Both the position numbers and the translations under genes were made by a program. The notes under the pieces are model-generated. The model did no database searches and had not been told where the DNA came from. It saw nothing but the letters and a program-made list of their open reading frames with translations. DNA of 64,000 nucleotides from Falciphora oryzae (taxonomy: Eukaryota; Ascomycota; Sordariomycetes; Magnaporthales; Magnaporthaceae): the NCBI GenBank assembly GCA_000733355.1, contig JNVV01000001.1, positions 2,006,423-2,070,422 of the forward strand. The letters run 5' to 3'. Below, piece after piece: positions 43,791 through 57,108 of the stretch (within the stretch, counting starts at the first letter, position 1; each line of letters starts with the position of its first letter).

Positions 43791-46148
43791 CTAATCCTCC
43801 TTCTTCCCCCGCGTCGGCGAGGTGCCGCCGCTGGCGTCGTCCTTGAGCGCGCGGATGAGCTCGCGGCCGACGGTGAAGCTGACGCCGTCGTCGACCTGCT
43901 TGGTCCAGAAGACGTCGGCGCCTGTGACGAGGATGGACTTGCGGCGCTCGCGCTCCTTGACGTCGAGCCCGGCCGCCGCGTTGTTGCTGGCCTCGAGCTC
44001 GTCCAGGACGCGCTTGCGCATCATGTACCGCTCCTGGCGCTGCTTGCGCGTCTGCTCCGACCCGATGCGGTCCAGCACCGACCGCACCGTCGTGCGCACC
44101 AGCAGGTACACGTGCTCGCTGATGAACACCGTCAGCGGCAGCGCCCACCACTCGCCGCCGCCCACCAGGATCCCAAGGCCGATCGTGGGCCCGCCAAACA
44201 TGTGCACGATGGCCGCCGTTGAGATGCTGCCCAGCCACGTGAGGAACTCGAGACTGGCAATCCAGGGGCCGATCGAGTCGGCGCGCACGGGCGCGGGCCG
44301 CTGGCTACCGTGGCAGATCTTGATGAAGTCAGACCGCAGCTCGAACCAGTTGTTGATGAGGAAGCCGATCGGCACTAGCGGCCAGACAGGAGAGAACAGG
44401 GCCAAGTGACCAAACTGCAGCACCATCTCGAGGTAGTCGTCCTGCACGTTGTACTCCTCGAGTGTTGCCTCGTTACGCGCGCTCCGCAGAAACTCCGTCT
44501 CGGCTGGGTCATCGGCCATGAGCATCTTAAAGTCGATCGTCTTAGCCCTGTTGAGCCGCGCCGACCGCCACTCCCGGTACCAACTGCGCAGCTTGTGCAT
44601 AAGGTACGGCAGGATGAGCTCCTCGCCCGCGCTCGAGATCTGCCCCGTCACCGTGAGCGCAATCACCTCGTTGCGGAGCTTGTCTGGATCCGAGTGGAAG
44701 GACGAGGTCATGTGCTTGGACGACACGAAGCGGCGGATCCACGTCTTGAGGTAGGGCACGATAGCGTCCCCAAACGGCACGTATACAAACGCCGTGAGAA
44801 AGATGGGTGTGTAGCTGACGATGAAATTGAGCACAAAGAGCTTCTGGGTCTTGGACATCTCGTACGTGTCACCCGTCCTGTGATTCTCCCAGTCCGTGAG
44901 GATTGTGGTGGCCTCCTCGAGGAACGAGGACACGTAGGGGAGGGCAACGGCAAGGAGCACCGTCGGCAGGTATTCCTAGAGTATTCGTGGTTGGTCGATT
45001 GCTCCGCGCCAGCCGCTGGGCTTAGTCTGATAAGAAAACACTTACAAGATAGTACTTGTATGGGCCTTCGTACGCCTCCGATATCAAGATCTCGAGCGCG
45101 AAGACCATGGCGATAATGCCACCCAGGCAGACCAGCGCCCCAACAAAGAAGGGGATCTGTGGTATCTGCCACACGACCTGCTTCCACCGCGAATAGTGGT
45201 GCTGCACCATGCCGTACTCGTCCTTGGTGACCTTGTCGGGCTTGAAGCCGGGGCGGTTGACCTTGAGGGTGCCGACACCCTTGACGTTCCACCGGATGCC
45301 GAGATCGACCTCCTGCAGCTTCCAGTACTCCAGGAAGATGATGCACCAGAGCTCGATGACCAGGGCGTAGCCCAGCGAATACTTGGGCAAGAACAGCCAC
45401 GCGAAGAAGCCGGCGATGGCAGGGAAGAAGAGGAAGGCGATGTAGGTCTGCAGGAAGGCAAAGTACATGGCGACCTTGGGCCCGAACAGGTTCCGTATCT
45501 TGTCCAGGTCATCGTTCCGCAGAAGCACGCGCTTGCTCAGGTGCACCAGCAGCTCCTGGTTGACCTTCTCGTTGTGCAGCGGGAAGATGGACTTGACGTT
45601 CTCCCACTTGCCCGTCCCGGGAGTTATGCCGGCGCCACCCAGCTTCTTGTTCCAGTGTACGAGGTGGTACATGGACAGCAGGTCCTCGGCCTCGAAGGCA
45701 CCGTCAACGATCTTATGCTTGCCCCCGACCTGGGGCTGTTCGGACGAGACCCCATAGAGCCAGTCCTTCACCCTGCTCTTGTAGACGGCATGCCCAAGAA
45801 GCTCTCTCGGGGCTTTGACGAAGATGAGGATGCTCTGGTCATGGCCGGCTCGGATTTCGGTATGCAGGCCAATGCCTTCGAGGTCGTCGAGCAGCTCCTT
45901 AAGCTCTTTGAGGGCCTGGTCCTCATCTGTTTGGCGAACGTCGATGCGTCCGGGTCAGCACGTCGAAGCTTCATCACGAGCTAGAATGGCGGAGCGGAGG
46001 GAGGCGAACCAAGCTTGCTGAAGTCGAACTCAATGACATATTTGTCGTGGTACGTTACGGTTTGTGGCGGGGGCCTGCGAGGCTTCCAGTCTGGAGGCGG
46101 TGGGAACACATCGTCTTCGAGCTGGAGCTTGGGGACTTGCACACCCAT
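43791..46148 (-). CDS. IST2: Ist2-like anoctamin (TMEM16 family)
   Basis: Exons 46148-46010, 45926-45046 and 44975-43791, 734 residues. The N-terminal dimerisation region reads YVIEFDFSKL/DEDQALKELKELL across the first intron. The anoctamin membrane core starts near residue 170 (MYFAFLQTYIAFLFFPAIAGFF), with about eight to ten helices, including VVWQIPQIPFFVGALVCLGG and LFVLNFIVSYTPIFLTAFVYVPFG. It ends in a basic cytosolic tail. Fungal Ist2 proteins tether cortical ER to the plasma membrane; related fungal TMEM16 proteins are calcium-activated lipid scramblases. The long Ist2-type cortical sorting tail is not obvious, so ER-tether versus scramblase function is open. The first intron uses a GTTCGC donor. 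Confidence 0.9.
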
Positions 46149-49100
46149 CAAGGATATCGTTCAGCCGCCGCGGGCGGGCGGGCCGGTATATTAGCTACGA
46201 GATAATGGATAAGGGAAATTAAATAATATGGGAGGACGAGCCCCGGTCAACAGGCAGGCGCTTAGCCGTCGACGATACGGCGGAACAAGGCGAAGCAAAG
46301 AAGAATCGGAAAGCCACGTTTGGGGAGTGGGCTTCTCTCGTCAGCTGGTGATCAATCCAAACCACACGTTGTTTGATCCGTCAAAGGCTCCAGCCTGAGG
46401 ACATGCGAGGTGATGAGATGGACGATTATGCCGGTGCCTTGTGAGGGCTGACGAGAAAAGGAGAAGAGAATGGATCGAAGAGAATATGTGTGCGAAGAAT
46501 CCTGTTGGAAACGCATGCTGCCTAGCCTTCCCACCCCTGTAGGGGAGACGTCAACTCGACCCTGATTGACTCGCCCATCAGCGCCAGTCTTGGAGAGGCC
46601 CACCAGCGTGTCTTGGAACGGTTTTTGTGCGTTGGCGTCGCGCGGCTCCCGGCGGCTGACGGGCGCCGAGTGGAGCGTGTCTGGCCCAATTTCCCGCGAG
46701 GGCGATCCTGGCTAGCCCGGGCGAAGATGGACTTGAAATTGTGAGCACCCGCAGACACGCGTCAGCCCTACAAAAAGGGGTCGTCGGCCACTGATCCCGC
46801 TCGGCATCCAATGTCACCACGTGCGGCATCTGCCGCTCTCAATATCCTCTCCCTTCGTCCGGCCTCTTTCCGTCCTTGGGACGAGCCGCGAGCCGTTCGG
46901 CAAGCATGAATAGCTGGGACTAGAGGCCAGATCAGTCGGTCTGGGGTTGCGTGGTGGAAGTTCAATGGTAACCGCCAAAGCCAATCAGGGAGCGGCGTGT
47001 TTTCGTCCCCGCACCCTCCAACCAACATTCAGTTGACAGAAGTGTAAATGAATTGAGATGGTTGATCTCGTGACCGCCAGGCAGACCTTAACACGCGCTT
47101 AGGGACGTCCCCATGGATTCGTTGTCTTCCATCTTATTTGGAGAGTGACTAGAGCTAGACGCATTGGAGGACTGAAATGGCTCTCCATGGTATCGATGAC
47201 ACCCAGTCGGTCATTTTGTCATCTCGATCTGCGTCGACCATGTCGTCGTTGTCTGCGGGAGCTATACGTGAAAAGCGACAACCGTGAGCATCTCGAGTTT
47301 GGAGTGACCAGCATTTGGGCCAAAACGATCATGGCAGCAGATACTCTCTCGGACTATTCGTAACGATCTCGTAGTCACCAACTCTTTTCAGTGCTTGAGG
47401 CCGTTTAGAACGCAGAAGCGACAATGTGCGTGGTTGACTGCAAAGGCCCAACATCACCACCGGCACCGAAATCCTGCGTCAGCGCCATCTTGGTTCAGAA
47501 ACGAGTCCGAGCTGCAAATGAAGCTTGCACCGAAACCGAAATACCTCTAGCATTTTTCACCCCAACTAATAACAGACACCGCGTTGGATATTTGCCCGTG
47601 TCCATGACATGTCTGATGGCACCAGCCATCCCACTGTCTGCAACAAGAGCCGGCCAGCCTGCCATAGACATCTTGCACAGATGCCACCAGCAGTCACTCT
47701 TGTTGAAGACGGGAGCGAGCTATGCCCCTGTATCCCTTCGTTTTCGAGGTGCATATTGGATATTAGTCAAACATCCGCCGTGTTATAGCACAACGCCAGG
47801 TGATGTGGATACCTCATTTGTGATTGTGGCACCAAAGTCAGGAAGCGGCCTGCGAATAGTAGCTCGTATCAAACCGCCCACCCCAGCATCCTTCCATTCA
47901 GTCAGAGCGACGAGCAATCAGGTAAATTTACACATGCCGGCATCGTCGGCCGGCTCCTGCAGCAGGCGGTGACTCCCGATCCTCGGCAGCTTCCCCAGTT
48001 TCGCTGTCGCCTGGGCGATCTCCCGCCGGCCACGCTTTGACGGTGTGCTTGGCGTTGTAGTGCGTGCATTCATCTGGAACAATCTTAGAGCTTGGAGCTT
48101 TGTTTCCTCGGCTGCGCTCCCATTGTGCAGGGCCAGAGCTCCCGCATAAGGGGCTCCGTGCACCTCCTGGTGAAGCCATCCAGGCGAGTCTGGAGAGACA
48201 AAGAAAAAAAAGAAGTGACGTAACGATGATGTCGAGAGCAAATGGACGAAGCATTCAACGGCCACCCCCGCGGGCCAACCGGGTGCCCGCCTCGGAGCTT
48301 TCGCGCAAGCAATCCAGCACAAGCGGAAGGCGAAAGCGATCGGAGAAGACACTCCGGCAGTAAGGTTTTATCCTTGCCGTACCGAGGCAGGCAGCAAGAG
48401 CATCGCCGGCAAGAGGCAGAAGGCACACACGCACACAGAGGCGATCGAGACGCAAGCAATCGCCGATTCCTGTGCGATCTCTTCACAACACGCAAGATGC
48501 ACCTGACTTCCAGCCGCTTGCTTGGGCCAGGCCCGGCCGCGCCGGGCTCTTAAAACCAAAGTGTGATTTGCTGTACCCCCATGCAAAGCCCCGGATGACT
48601 GGAGTCAGCCGTCGTTGGCCGACAGCTGGCAGTGGTTTGCTCGTGGTGTTGGACCTTCTCCGCGCGTCCAGAAGAAGTCGTTGTCGTCATGGTTTTTGCT
48701 GGCGTGGGCGCTGGAGCAAGCCAGCCAATGGCCGTGTCCAGGAGGAAACACTAGCGCTCATGTGCTAAGCATGGCGTCACAACCCCTGTGCCAAGCTAGC
48801 GAGCCCCACCACACCAGTTCCGGCAGGGCGGAACGTCACTGCCAAATTGGCCTGGCAGCCCAATTGACAGCTCCAATTCCCGTCCGTGAATGCCATCTGC
48901 AACGGAATGGAAGCTGTAAGCTTGAGTGTTTGCTTACAGGAAGTCACGATGCAGACGCCCTCTAAGCTCAGCCAGCATGTTAATCCACACGGCCTAAGCT
49001 GGGTAAGGTTTCTGATCTCAGGTGCCGGCGGAGGCTCTCCTCCGCCAAAGCATCTCAATTGCAACGGACAAGAAGCTCTAAGGTCATGATCAACCGCCAG

Positions 49101-49830
49101 AGAAAGCGTGATAATCAACTCCACGTACCTGGTGGCCACCTGGCTTGGCTGAATATCGTGACGGTGACAGGGATCCCGAAACGCGACCCCTTCTTTCTGA
49201 GCCACAGTCCAAGTGGTGGGTTGTTCGGACGGCGTCAGCGGGTGTGGCAAGGAGGGCGTGAGGTCCCCAGACGTGATGTCATTGCGACTGCAAACGAAGC
49301 AACGCGTCCAAAGAGCTGCGCGCCTTTGTATGACGATGCCTAGATTGGGAGCACTGGAATTTACCGATTGGCAGCAGGCTGCACGACGGAGAGGAATTGG
49401 TATCCGCTGTCCATAAAGAGGAGAAAAATCTCCCGCGCAAAAGTCTATGACGTAGCCAGCGCCTAATCCGCTCCGTTCACATGTGCCCTGCTCTTACCAG
49501 GTAGCTTCGATCGATCGCATCACAAGCAATAACGCTTCACCACCGCTAGCAAGGGCACCTTCCACCATTGATTGGATCACTCGTGCGAACACGTACCTTC
49601 CGCAAAGCAAGACGCGCCCACGCAAACGTCTGCCTGGAGCTCCGGATTCAACACTCCGGATTCCTGTCCAGGTCCTCTATTTAAACCCTCCCTCCCTCCT
49701 CTTCTTCCTCGCCCAGCTTTCCTCCTCCATCATCACACAATTAACTCAAGATCTTCACTCTAAACTTGAACCAACAATCAACACACAATCTTCACTTGCA
49801 ATCTTTGCAGCAACCACCACCAACTTCACA
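46149..49830. other. 3.7-kb gene-free stretch upstream of anoctamin and grg1
   Basis: Divergent promoters at the two ends. The longest open frames (for example 47424-47972 plus, 48777-49250 minus) have no domain, no codon pattern like the neighbours and no clear splice partners, so nothing is called. Confidence 0.5.
49641..49685 (+). promoter_or_regulatory. grg1 core promoter: paired TCCGGATTC and TATA-like box
   Basis: TCCGGATTC occurs at 49641-49649 and again at 49655-49663. It is followed by TATTTAAA at 49678-49685, a CT-rich stretch and a CAA-rich leader up to the ATG at 49831. The layout fits a strongly transcribed, TATA-containing gene. Confidence 0.5.
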
Positions 49831-50259
49831 ATGGAGACCGTCAAGAACGCCGCCAACTACGTCTCGGACAAGGTCCAGGGTACGCTCTTCTCCCTCCGGC
49901 CCAGCCTCACTTCTGCCTCGCCCCGTCTGGATCTCTTCCATGGCAGCCCTTGGCAGCGTGCCACGCCAGCCTGACCTCGTCCGCCATCACCGCGTCGCTA
50001 ACTCACTTTGTCTCTCAGGTACTACCGCCGGTGCTTCCAAGGAGTCCAACAAGGAGGTCGCCAAGGACAGCAACGCCTCGGTCAGCACTCGGTAAGATAC
50101 CACTCCAGACCCTTCGACATTTCTTGTCTCTGACCCTGTCTAACACTCACCTTTCTCCCGCACAGCTTCGAGGCTGGCAAGGATGCCGTCTCCGACAAGG
50201 TCGATGAGCACAAGCACGACACCTCCGCCGAGGTCAACAAGCAGAAGGCTACCCACTAA
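49831..50259 (+). CDS. grg-1: Glucose-repressible / clock-controlled small protein (Grg1/Ccg-1)
   Basis: Exons 49831-49879, 50019-50091 and 50166-50259, 71 residues. The spliced protein begins METVKNAANYVSDKVQG, continues ASKESNKEVAKDS and ends EVNKQKATH, matching Neurospora GRG-1/CCG-1 and fungal homologues in length and sequence. These small, charged, disordered proteins are among the most abundant transcripts in starved, stationary or conidiating cultures and are repressed by glucose. The molecular role is unknown. Exon phases (1, 2) are consistent. Confidence 0.93.
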
Positions 50260-50914
50260 GTCTGCCTTCGCAGCGACCCACCGACCATGACACTTCGGCG
50301 ATGCACAGGGACGCACTGCTCCTCACGGCCTTGGGAAGGCGTTTCGGGTTCTCTTTCTACGACGAGTGACGGAATGGGGCACAGGACAACATAGCATGGT
50401 TAGGTTTTGGGATTCGTCGGACTCTTGCAATACCCTAGGAGCTGTTCAGCTAGACCTATAATCAAGACCGACATACAGAGCACCACACTTCTCCGTCTGT
50501 CAATGTTTGCTTTCTAGTGAAAAATCCACCTCCCAGCGAGGATGCGGGCAATTGGTTCTAGTAATTGCAAGCCATGGCCAAGGCGCCATACATAAGGCTG
50601 ACCCATGTCTCACAACACCGAGGCATCTCGCTAGGAGGTTGACATGCAGTCTCGATGTTGATTTGACGTCGGCGGTGGCGCGGCGTTGATGACTGGAGTT
50701 CCTTCGGAAGCTTAATTGGCAGTGTGGAGACGGGATTTGTTGCTTGACCCGCACGGACCCTGGCCTGGGGAGATGTTTCTGGAGATGGAACCACTTCAAC
50801 GGCGCGACGGAATTCCTAACTTCCGACAACACCTCAACCGCTGCCCGCTGTGCTTGGGAGCCTCCCAAACGCCATACGCCGAATTCATCAGAGTTTAGCC
50901 TGTTGCTATTCAAC
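50260..50914. other. Intergenic region grg1 to EBP-like gene
   Basis: About 650 bp: the grg1 3' end and the EBP-like promoter. No gene seen. Confidence 0.5.
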
Positions 50915-51819
50915 ATGTCTACCAACGCGACCTCCTCGGGCCTGCCTCCGGATCTATTCGACCAGACGACGCTGGTGTCGCTGGCATCGACACTTCTCAT
51001 CCTCGCGGTCGCATACGCGACGTCGCTGAAGGTGCTGGCCTCTTCGACGCCAGGCCCGCTCCGGTTCCTCTTCATCTGGCATGCATTCGATGCGTTGATC
51101 CACTTCTTCCTCGAGGGGAGCTTCCTTTACCACTGCTTCTTCTCGTCGCTGCCCGTGTCGCAGCTCACGGTCGGCGAGGTCACCAAATACTACCCGAGCC
51201 CGGAAAACTTCCTCGGTAGTGCAGGCCGCATCTGGGGCGCCCAGGCTGGCGGCGACAACCCCTTCGCTCAGCTATGGATGGTCTACGCCAAGGCCGACAA
51301 GCGCTGGGCTGGAGCTGATCTGGTACGTGACGACGAATCCATGGATCGCCCGTTTGGCGTCGAGAACTATTGCTCATCAAATCATTCTGGTCTTTTGCAC
51401 AGGGCGTCATCAGTCTCGAGCTCCTCACCGTTTTCGTCGTCGGGCCGGCTGCCATCTTCGTCTGCTACGACATCGCCCGGAAGAACCCTCGCGCCAACAT
51501 CACCATGATCATGATTGCGACGGCCGAGCTTTATGGCGGATTCATGACCTTTTGCCCGGAGTGGCTCGTCGGCAGTATCAACCTCGACACGAGCAACTTC
51601 ATGTACCTTTGGGTTTACCTGGTTTTCTTCAACATGTTCGTCGCTATTCCCCCGCTTGAGTTGTCCTGTTCCCCGGCTTTTGTTCCGAGACTAATCGTTA
51701 TTTTGAACTACAGGCTTTGGGTCTTTATCCCGTTCTACGCCATCTATGTCTCGGTTAAGGACATTTCCAACGCATTTGCCGTCAGGACCACCGCACAAGG
51801 AAGCAAAAAGGATGAATAA
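50915..51819 (+). CDS. EBP-like EXPERA-domain membrane protein
   Basis: Exons 50915-51322, 51403-51635 and 51714-51819, 248 residues. Four to five membrane helices. The emopamil-binding (EXPERA) signature is present: WHAFDALIHFFLEGSF (His and Glu of the sterol-isomerase site), ITMIMIATAELYGGF.TF and FFNM/LWVFIPFYAIYVS. Human EBP is the delta8-delta7 sterol isomerase. Fungi normally use the unrelated ERG2 for that step, so this protein may act on sterols in another way. The second intron is 78 nt, a multiple of three with no stop, so unspliced RNA would add 26 residues inside the last helix region. The spliced form fits the family. Confidence 0.85.
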
Positions 51820-54800
51820 AGAGAAGCAGCGGGATAGAGAGGCCAGGGTTACGGGGCAGGCAAGGGGGAAACGGTGGGAATGGGCTTGCGATGCCGGCTG
51901 TTAGCGCGTGGAATCGGGTTCTGCAGGTTCTGGGTGGCGATGTGTCACTGGCCAGTGAACCATGTTTTCGCTTCCGGGCTCGCGAAGTTGATGTTCTGGA
52001 AAGGACGAATACTCTAGAATACCACAGGACATTCCGAGTCCTACGGTGACAACCAGGAATCAAATGGGACGGTGACTGACGCGTTGCGGTGCGATAAACT
52101 GTTGTTGCTATTTTGAACCTCCATTGTGACCTTGCCGCCTGCCGCTTCAGAGCCCGGGGCGTCGGCACTGCGGGGGGCGGTAAAAATACCTATTGGCTCG
52201 CGGGAGAGTCCGGATCCTTGCAGGTATCCCGTTGGTGATCGCCGCATGATGTGGGGGCATGCAGACGGTTATGCAAGTCTTTCGAGCTCGACCCTTTCCC
52301 AAAAGCTCCGGTTCCACGCTCCGGTGGCCCGCTTCAAGCGCGCACGCGGCTACCTACAGTACGTGGATGCAGTGGAGAAGCGTGGCTCCTGAATACCTAC
52401 GGGAGAGGCATGTTCGTGACAAGAATCCCACCTTTGGGTGGCTGTGGTGGTTCGAGCCTATAGCCGATATAGAATCCAGCCACCGTTAGATGGCTGAAAA
52501 GCCGAGCTGACAGCACACCTGACTTGGGCGACGACTTGAACGTCACCCGAAGGGGGTTTTCAATATAGATGAGGAGAGGGGCGGCTAGCTCAGTGCGTCT
52601 CTGCAAGCCTCTTGTCGGTTCAGACCCGCTGTCCTCATGCCAAAGGGCAAAGGCGACAAAGGAGAGAGAGGGGGGCATAAGCGAGTCAGGGGTGTCTGGT
52701 CCGACGGACGGCCCACGGCCACGCGGCGACTAGGGGACGCCTGTTTTGGTCGGTCCCCAGCGCATGGCCGTCCGGTGGTGCGATTGGACAGTCCTCACGA
52801 AATGTTTCTCAACTGCGCCCTCTTTTGATGTTTCCGCTAAAACCGGGATGTGGCCAATTTATCGTGGACACCACCCGCTTTCGTCTTTTTGTCAGGTTAG
52901 GACCTGTCGTCCGCTTCGTGAACTCCGCCTTTCTGTCTCTCTCGGGGCGGATGCGGGCGGGTGAGGCTGCGACGCCAAAGGTGGCTGACTGCTCTAGCGT
53001 CCAAAGGCAAGGGGGAGAGTACACCTCCGCAAGCACTTCCTCTGTTGTGGCCAACAAGCGTGAAACGGCTAGTGCGAAATTCCACGGGTCGGTCCTCGGC
53101 CGAGTCCGTAACCCTCCAATCCTGTAGAGCTGATTGCCTGTTCTCTGTTCTCTATATCTCTCTCTGTTTTGGCTTGCTTGGCTTCACATCATGTACACGA
53201 AGGGGCCAGATTACTCGTCGGGGAAACTGCAGCTTCGATCGTCGATTCGAGAGTTCAATGCGAAGCTGAGTTGTCTGCGAGAAAAAGGGTCAAGAAAGCA
53301 AGACAGAGGGCCACTCTATCCGCCAGCGCCCGGGATCAACATGCCATCTGAAGTTCTGTGCTATAGCGGCACCTATATCAAAAGGAATTGCTAAGTGACT
53401 CAATATCGAAGAGGCGACCAATATGGTCCTTCGTATAGAAGGGCTGCGCAGCCGGTCAAGGGTCTACCCTCACCGCCCGGCATGTGAGGCGAAAGAAGCC
53501 AGAGACAAACACCCGAAGGAATCTGTTGTCTGCGGGTCAAGACGATAAAAAAATGCCGCCACCAGGACCTGCCTTTTAGGGTGAGACTCGGCGCTCAGCT
53601 GCATGCAGTAAAACCTGGTCTGCGACGGCAGTGCTGACTATCAACGGACTACAACGCCCGCGTCCGATTCCCTCCAGTTTACTGCATCCGGCACAGTGCC
53701 TGGAGAAATTGGGGGGAGAGAGGCTTTGTCTGCGTCCGCTATATGGATGGCAATCTTATGATGTTATGTGATATTCACGTGCCTGTCAAAACAAGTCCCG
53801 TGTAGATTGTTCTGGATCCTGTGAGTGAATGCGCACAACGGGCATAGAACGCTAAGTTGGGCTGGCCCCTAACCAATATGTTTGCCGGCCCAAAGGATCC
53901 GCCAAGGAAGGGGTCCTTGATTCGTGCCCGCAAAGGCACGCATCACGGTGCCAAGACCACATTAACTTGGTATGGGAGAGAGAGAGGCGGCTGTTCTGGC
54001 CTACCCTATTAGGGAGACGCTTTAGGCTCGTCGTGGGTGTTTTGAAGTGCAGTCTTGCGTCCAGTGTGTGTGCGACTTGTGGGAAAAGCCCAGCCACACC
54101 TAGATCGAGTCCCCTCCTCTTTAATCTATTCGACACCGGCAAAGGGGCCCTCGGAGATTTGGACAAAGGAGAATTTCCACTGTTTTTGTGAGGTTGACCG
54201 CAACTTTTGCCCTGGCACCCATCGCCCACATCACCCATCAGACTGTCTCATCCGAACCGAGCCAAATGTCATCTGTTAGCCCATCCTGTCTTGAGGCGGC
54301 GGCGCCATGGATTGGCCCCGCGCGCCCAGCCTCGTGCACTTGACATGTGTGGTATTGAGGGGGGAGAAAAAAAAAAAAGCTAGCCGATGAGCGTAGGCGA
54401 GCCGTGAAGGGAAAATCCTGTCCCAGGGATGGCAGTGCTGAATTCGGCTGCGAGCAGATCCGTGGGGATAGATTGGCGAAGAGAGAGCGAGAGAGGGCTG
54501 ATTGCCGTTCGCTTGCTCTGATACAGGAGACGCTTCAGGTGTAGCCCGCGCTCTATGAATTCTTCTTGGTAGCGCAAAGTAGGCTCTGGAAGGTAGTACA
54601 ACAGCACGCACACATGGAGTAGGAGTAATACGAGAATGCCCTGGACTGGACATTTCTCGCAGGTCGCCGTCGCACTGCCGCAAAAGGGGAGATTCTGGCG
54701 ATGGAGGAGCGCTCGTGTTGGCCAGAAGGAGACCTGAAAAAGGTGGATGTTGGAAAGCAACAGGCTGGCACGATTCCCGGCTCGAATCCGGTTGACTCCA

Positions 54801-57108
54801 GTTACGGACGGTTTCGCCAGCTCGTGTCGGCGAAACATTTTCGAGGGGGGACGCAGGGCGCTGGGGGTGGGATGCATGTGTCGTGATCAGTTCCTCCCGC
54901 CAAGCTTGGTCTAAGTTCTGGGTGGATAAGCATCCCGACGGGCCCAGCAGGGGGTGCCCTGGACCGCGGCGGGAATCCTCAATAGGCAGGGAAAAAAGAT
55001 AACTCGCACGACGCGTTGATGCGCGGCCCATCAAACAAGAGATGCTGCGTGTATTTTGAGAGCGTTGCACCCACGGTAGATGGCGGGCAGCGGGAAGTCG
55101 GGAATAGTGCCGCTGACTAGTCCAGAGTGCCAGAGCGGAAATACGCAGCATAGATATCTGCAGTGGAGGGTGCTGAGTAATGGCAGTCCGCGAATAGACA
55201 CACGTGCGCGCGCAGCCGAAAGCATCAGCTCCATCAAAGCTGCTACGGCGAATTTGTTTTTGGCATCTGCGCATCTAAAAATCGATATTTACCCACGAAT
55301 TCTCCAGCAGCGCTTTGGCGAGCGCGGGCCCAAAACATTCGACTATTGAAGGGATCCATGATGTGCACAGCGGGGAAGAGCCCGTGCTGGCATGGCAGCC
55401 TTCTTTTGGGCATGCGAGACTGGGCACTGACTGACTTGGCTTGGCTGCCTGCGCCGAGGGAATTCGTTGGGGGAGAATTGAGCACGATATTTTGATGCGG
55501 CCAGGGGTCCCCTTGCAGAGCCTTCCCCACCTGCGAGGGGCATCCCGGGGCGCGCCTTTCCTGATCGGGCTAGGCCAGGGCAATTGGGGCTCTTGCGGAA
55601 TCCAGTTCGCCGCACTAACGCGGCGGCTGCAGACTGCCAAACGCAACCTCGACTACTTCCTCGACCCCCGGTCGCGCGAGAAGGGGAGGGGCCCGAGCCA
55701 GCCTGCGAAACCCAGGCGTGTGTCAAAGTTGCCTCAAGACCCATCGCCACATCAATGCCTCAAACCTCGTCGACGCCGGCTGAGCGCTTTCCAGTCCCCA
55801 CTCCCCACCTGCCCAGCCCACCCCTTCGCCCGTTCTCTCTCTCGCTCACACACTCTCGTTGTTGTGCTGCTGCTGCTAGCTGTCCTCTCCCGCCGTCGGC
55901 CTCAGCGGGCTGTCCGAGGGGGCGCGCCGCCGCCACCGCTTTTCGGATGAACTGCACCAGACGCCCTCTCCTCCGACTTGTTTCCAGCTTCCACCCCCGC
56001 CTCGAGGACGCAAAAAGCGGGGGGTGTGGAATGTTGGCTCGCTGTCCCCAGGGCTGTCCGTGGGGTGCTGGTTCTCCCACTGTCGCGGGAAAGCCCAGCA
56101 TTGATCCTGGCAGTTGCCAACCGTCAATGGCGTTGGACGCTTGTCGCTGTTTGTCCCAGCATGTGTATGTGTGTCGCGGCCGCATGTCACGCAGAGTGCC
56201 TGTGGCTCTAGCGGATGTCGCTAGCTCGAGCCGGATGGCTGCTGCTAGCCGTTGGGATCGAGCAGCCGGGGCTCCGCTACCGAGTGGTTGTGCGCGTGCC
56301 CATCCGAGGAGCGAGAGAGACTCCAGACATGGAAGGCATGAATGATTGCTCGTGTATCCTTTTTCTTTTCCCGTCTTGGGGGCGCCGTTATCGCGCTGCC
56401 GTTCATCGGCGCCGCACATCACTCACTGCGCTGCGATATACCGGCCACGACAGGCCGCCGTGCGCATCCACCGGGGCACCCATCATCTATCGAGGCACAA
56501 TCCAGCCCGTGCGGGGTTTCTCCCGTCCCCTCCAGCTCTGCGTGCCCCTGGCTCGGCAAGGATCAGGCAGGTCGTGCTCTTCGTTTCTACTCTTGGTCTT
56601 TTCCTGTCTGGACGGGCGACCCTGGGCGTGGTGGGTGTGGTGTGGGTGGGCGCGCCCGCCCGCTTGCCTGCCCTGCCCTGCCCCATCTCGCCAAAATGGC
56701 CATTGGCACTGGGTCAGGGACTGTTTCGTCTGGTCCGTGGTAGGCCTCCGCTTCTTGGATTTCTGGGCACACCACTCCCGCTTAGACGCTCCATGTCGCC
56801 TGGCCCTGCTCCACCCGGCCTTTTTTTCCTTCCTTTCCCTTGCCACTCGCCCTACCTTAGCCTTTCCCTCTCCCCCTTTCACCCCATCTCGCCGCCGGGC
56901 AGGTATCGCGGAGTTTTCTTAATTCACCACCTCCGTTCAAGCCGAAGGCCCCCGTTGGACTAGATGACTTCGCCGCCGACGACGACGACCTAAAGCAGGG
57001 CTTTAAACCCCTTTCCTACCGTTCCACCGTGCGTGGCTTGACGCCACCTTTCGATTCTTTTACGCCCACCGGGTCGCCGGTGAAGAGGCATCCTCGCTCG
57101 TTTTATAA
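51820..57108. other. 5.3-kb gene-free stretch upstream of the seven-TM gene
   Basis: No supported gene. Open frames such as 54276-55274 (minus) and 55760-56422 (minus) have skewed composition and no domain. The last 1.3 kb is very CT/GC-rich and probably a long leader/promoter. Confidence 0.5.

Noticed and set aside
47424..47972. 182-codon open frame, plus strand
   Set aside because: No recognisable feature, no homologue recalled, unremarkable start context.
52400..53400. Several 60-100 codon frames
   Set aside because: Short, mutually overlapping and without domains or splice partners.
54276..55274. 332-codon open frame, minus strand
   Set aside because: Composition is Ser/Arg/Pro-rich and random-looking, with no domain, no splice context and no codon pattern like the neighbours. 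Chance frames of this length are common in GC-rich DNA.
55760..56422. 220-codon open frame, minus strand
   Set aside because: Lies in the CT-rich leader of the seven-TM gene; low complexity and no domain.
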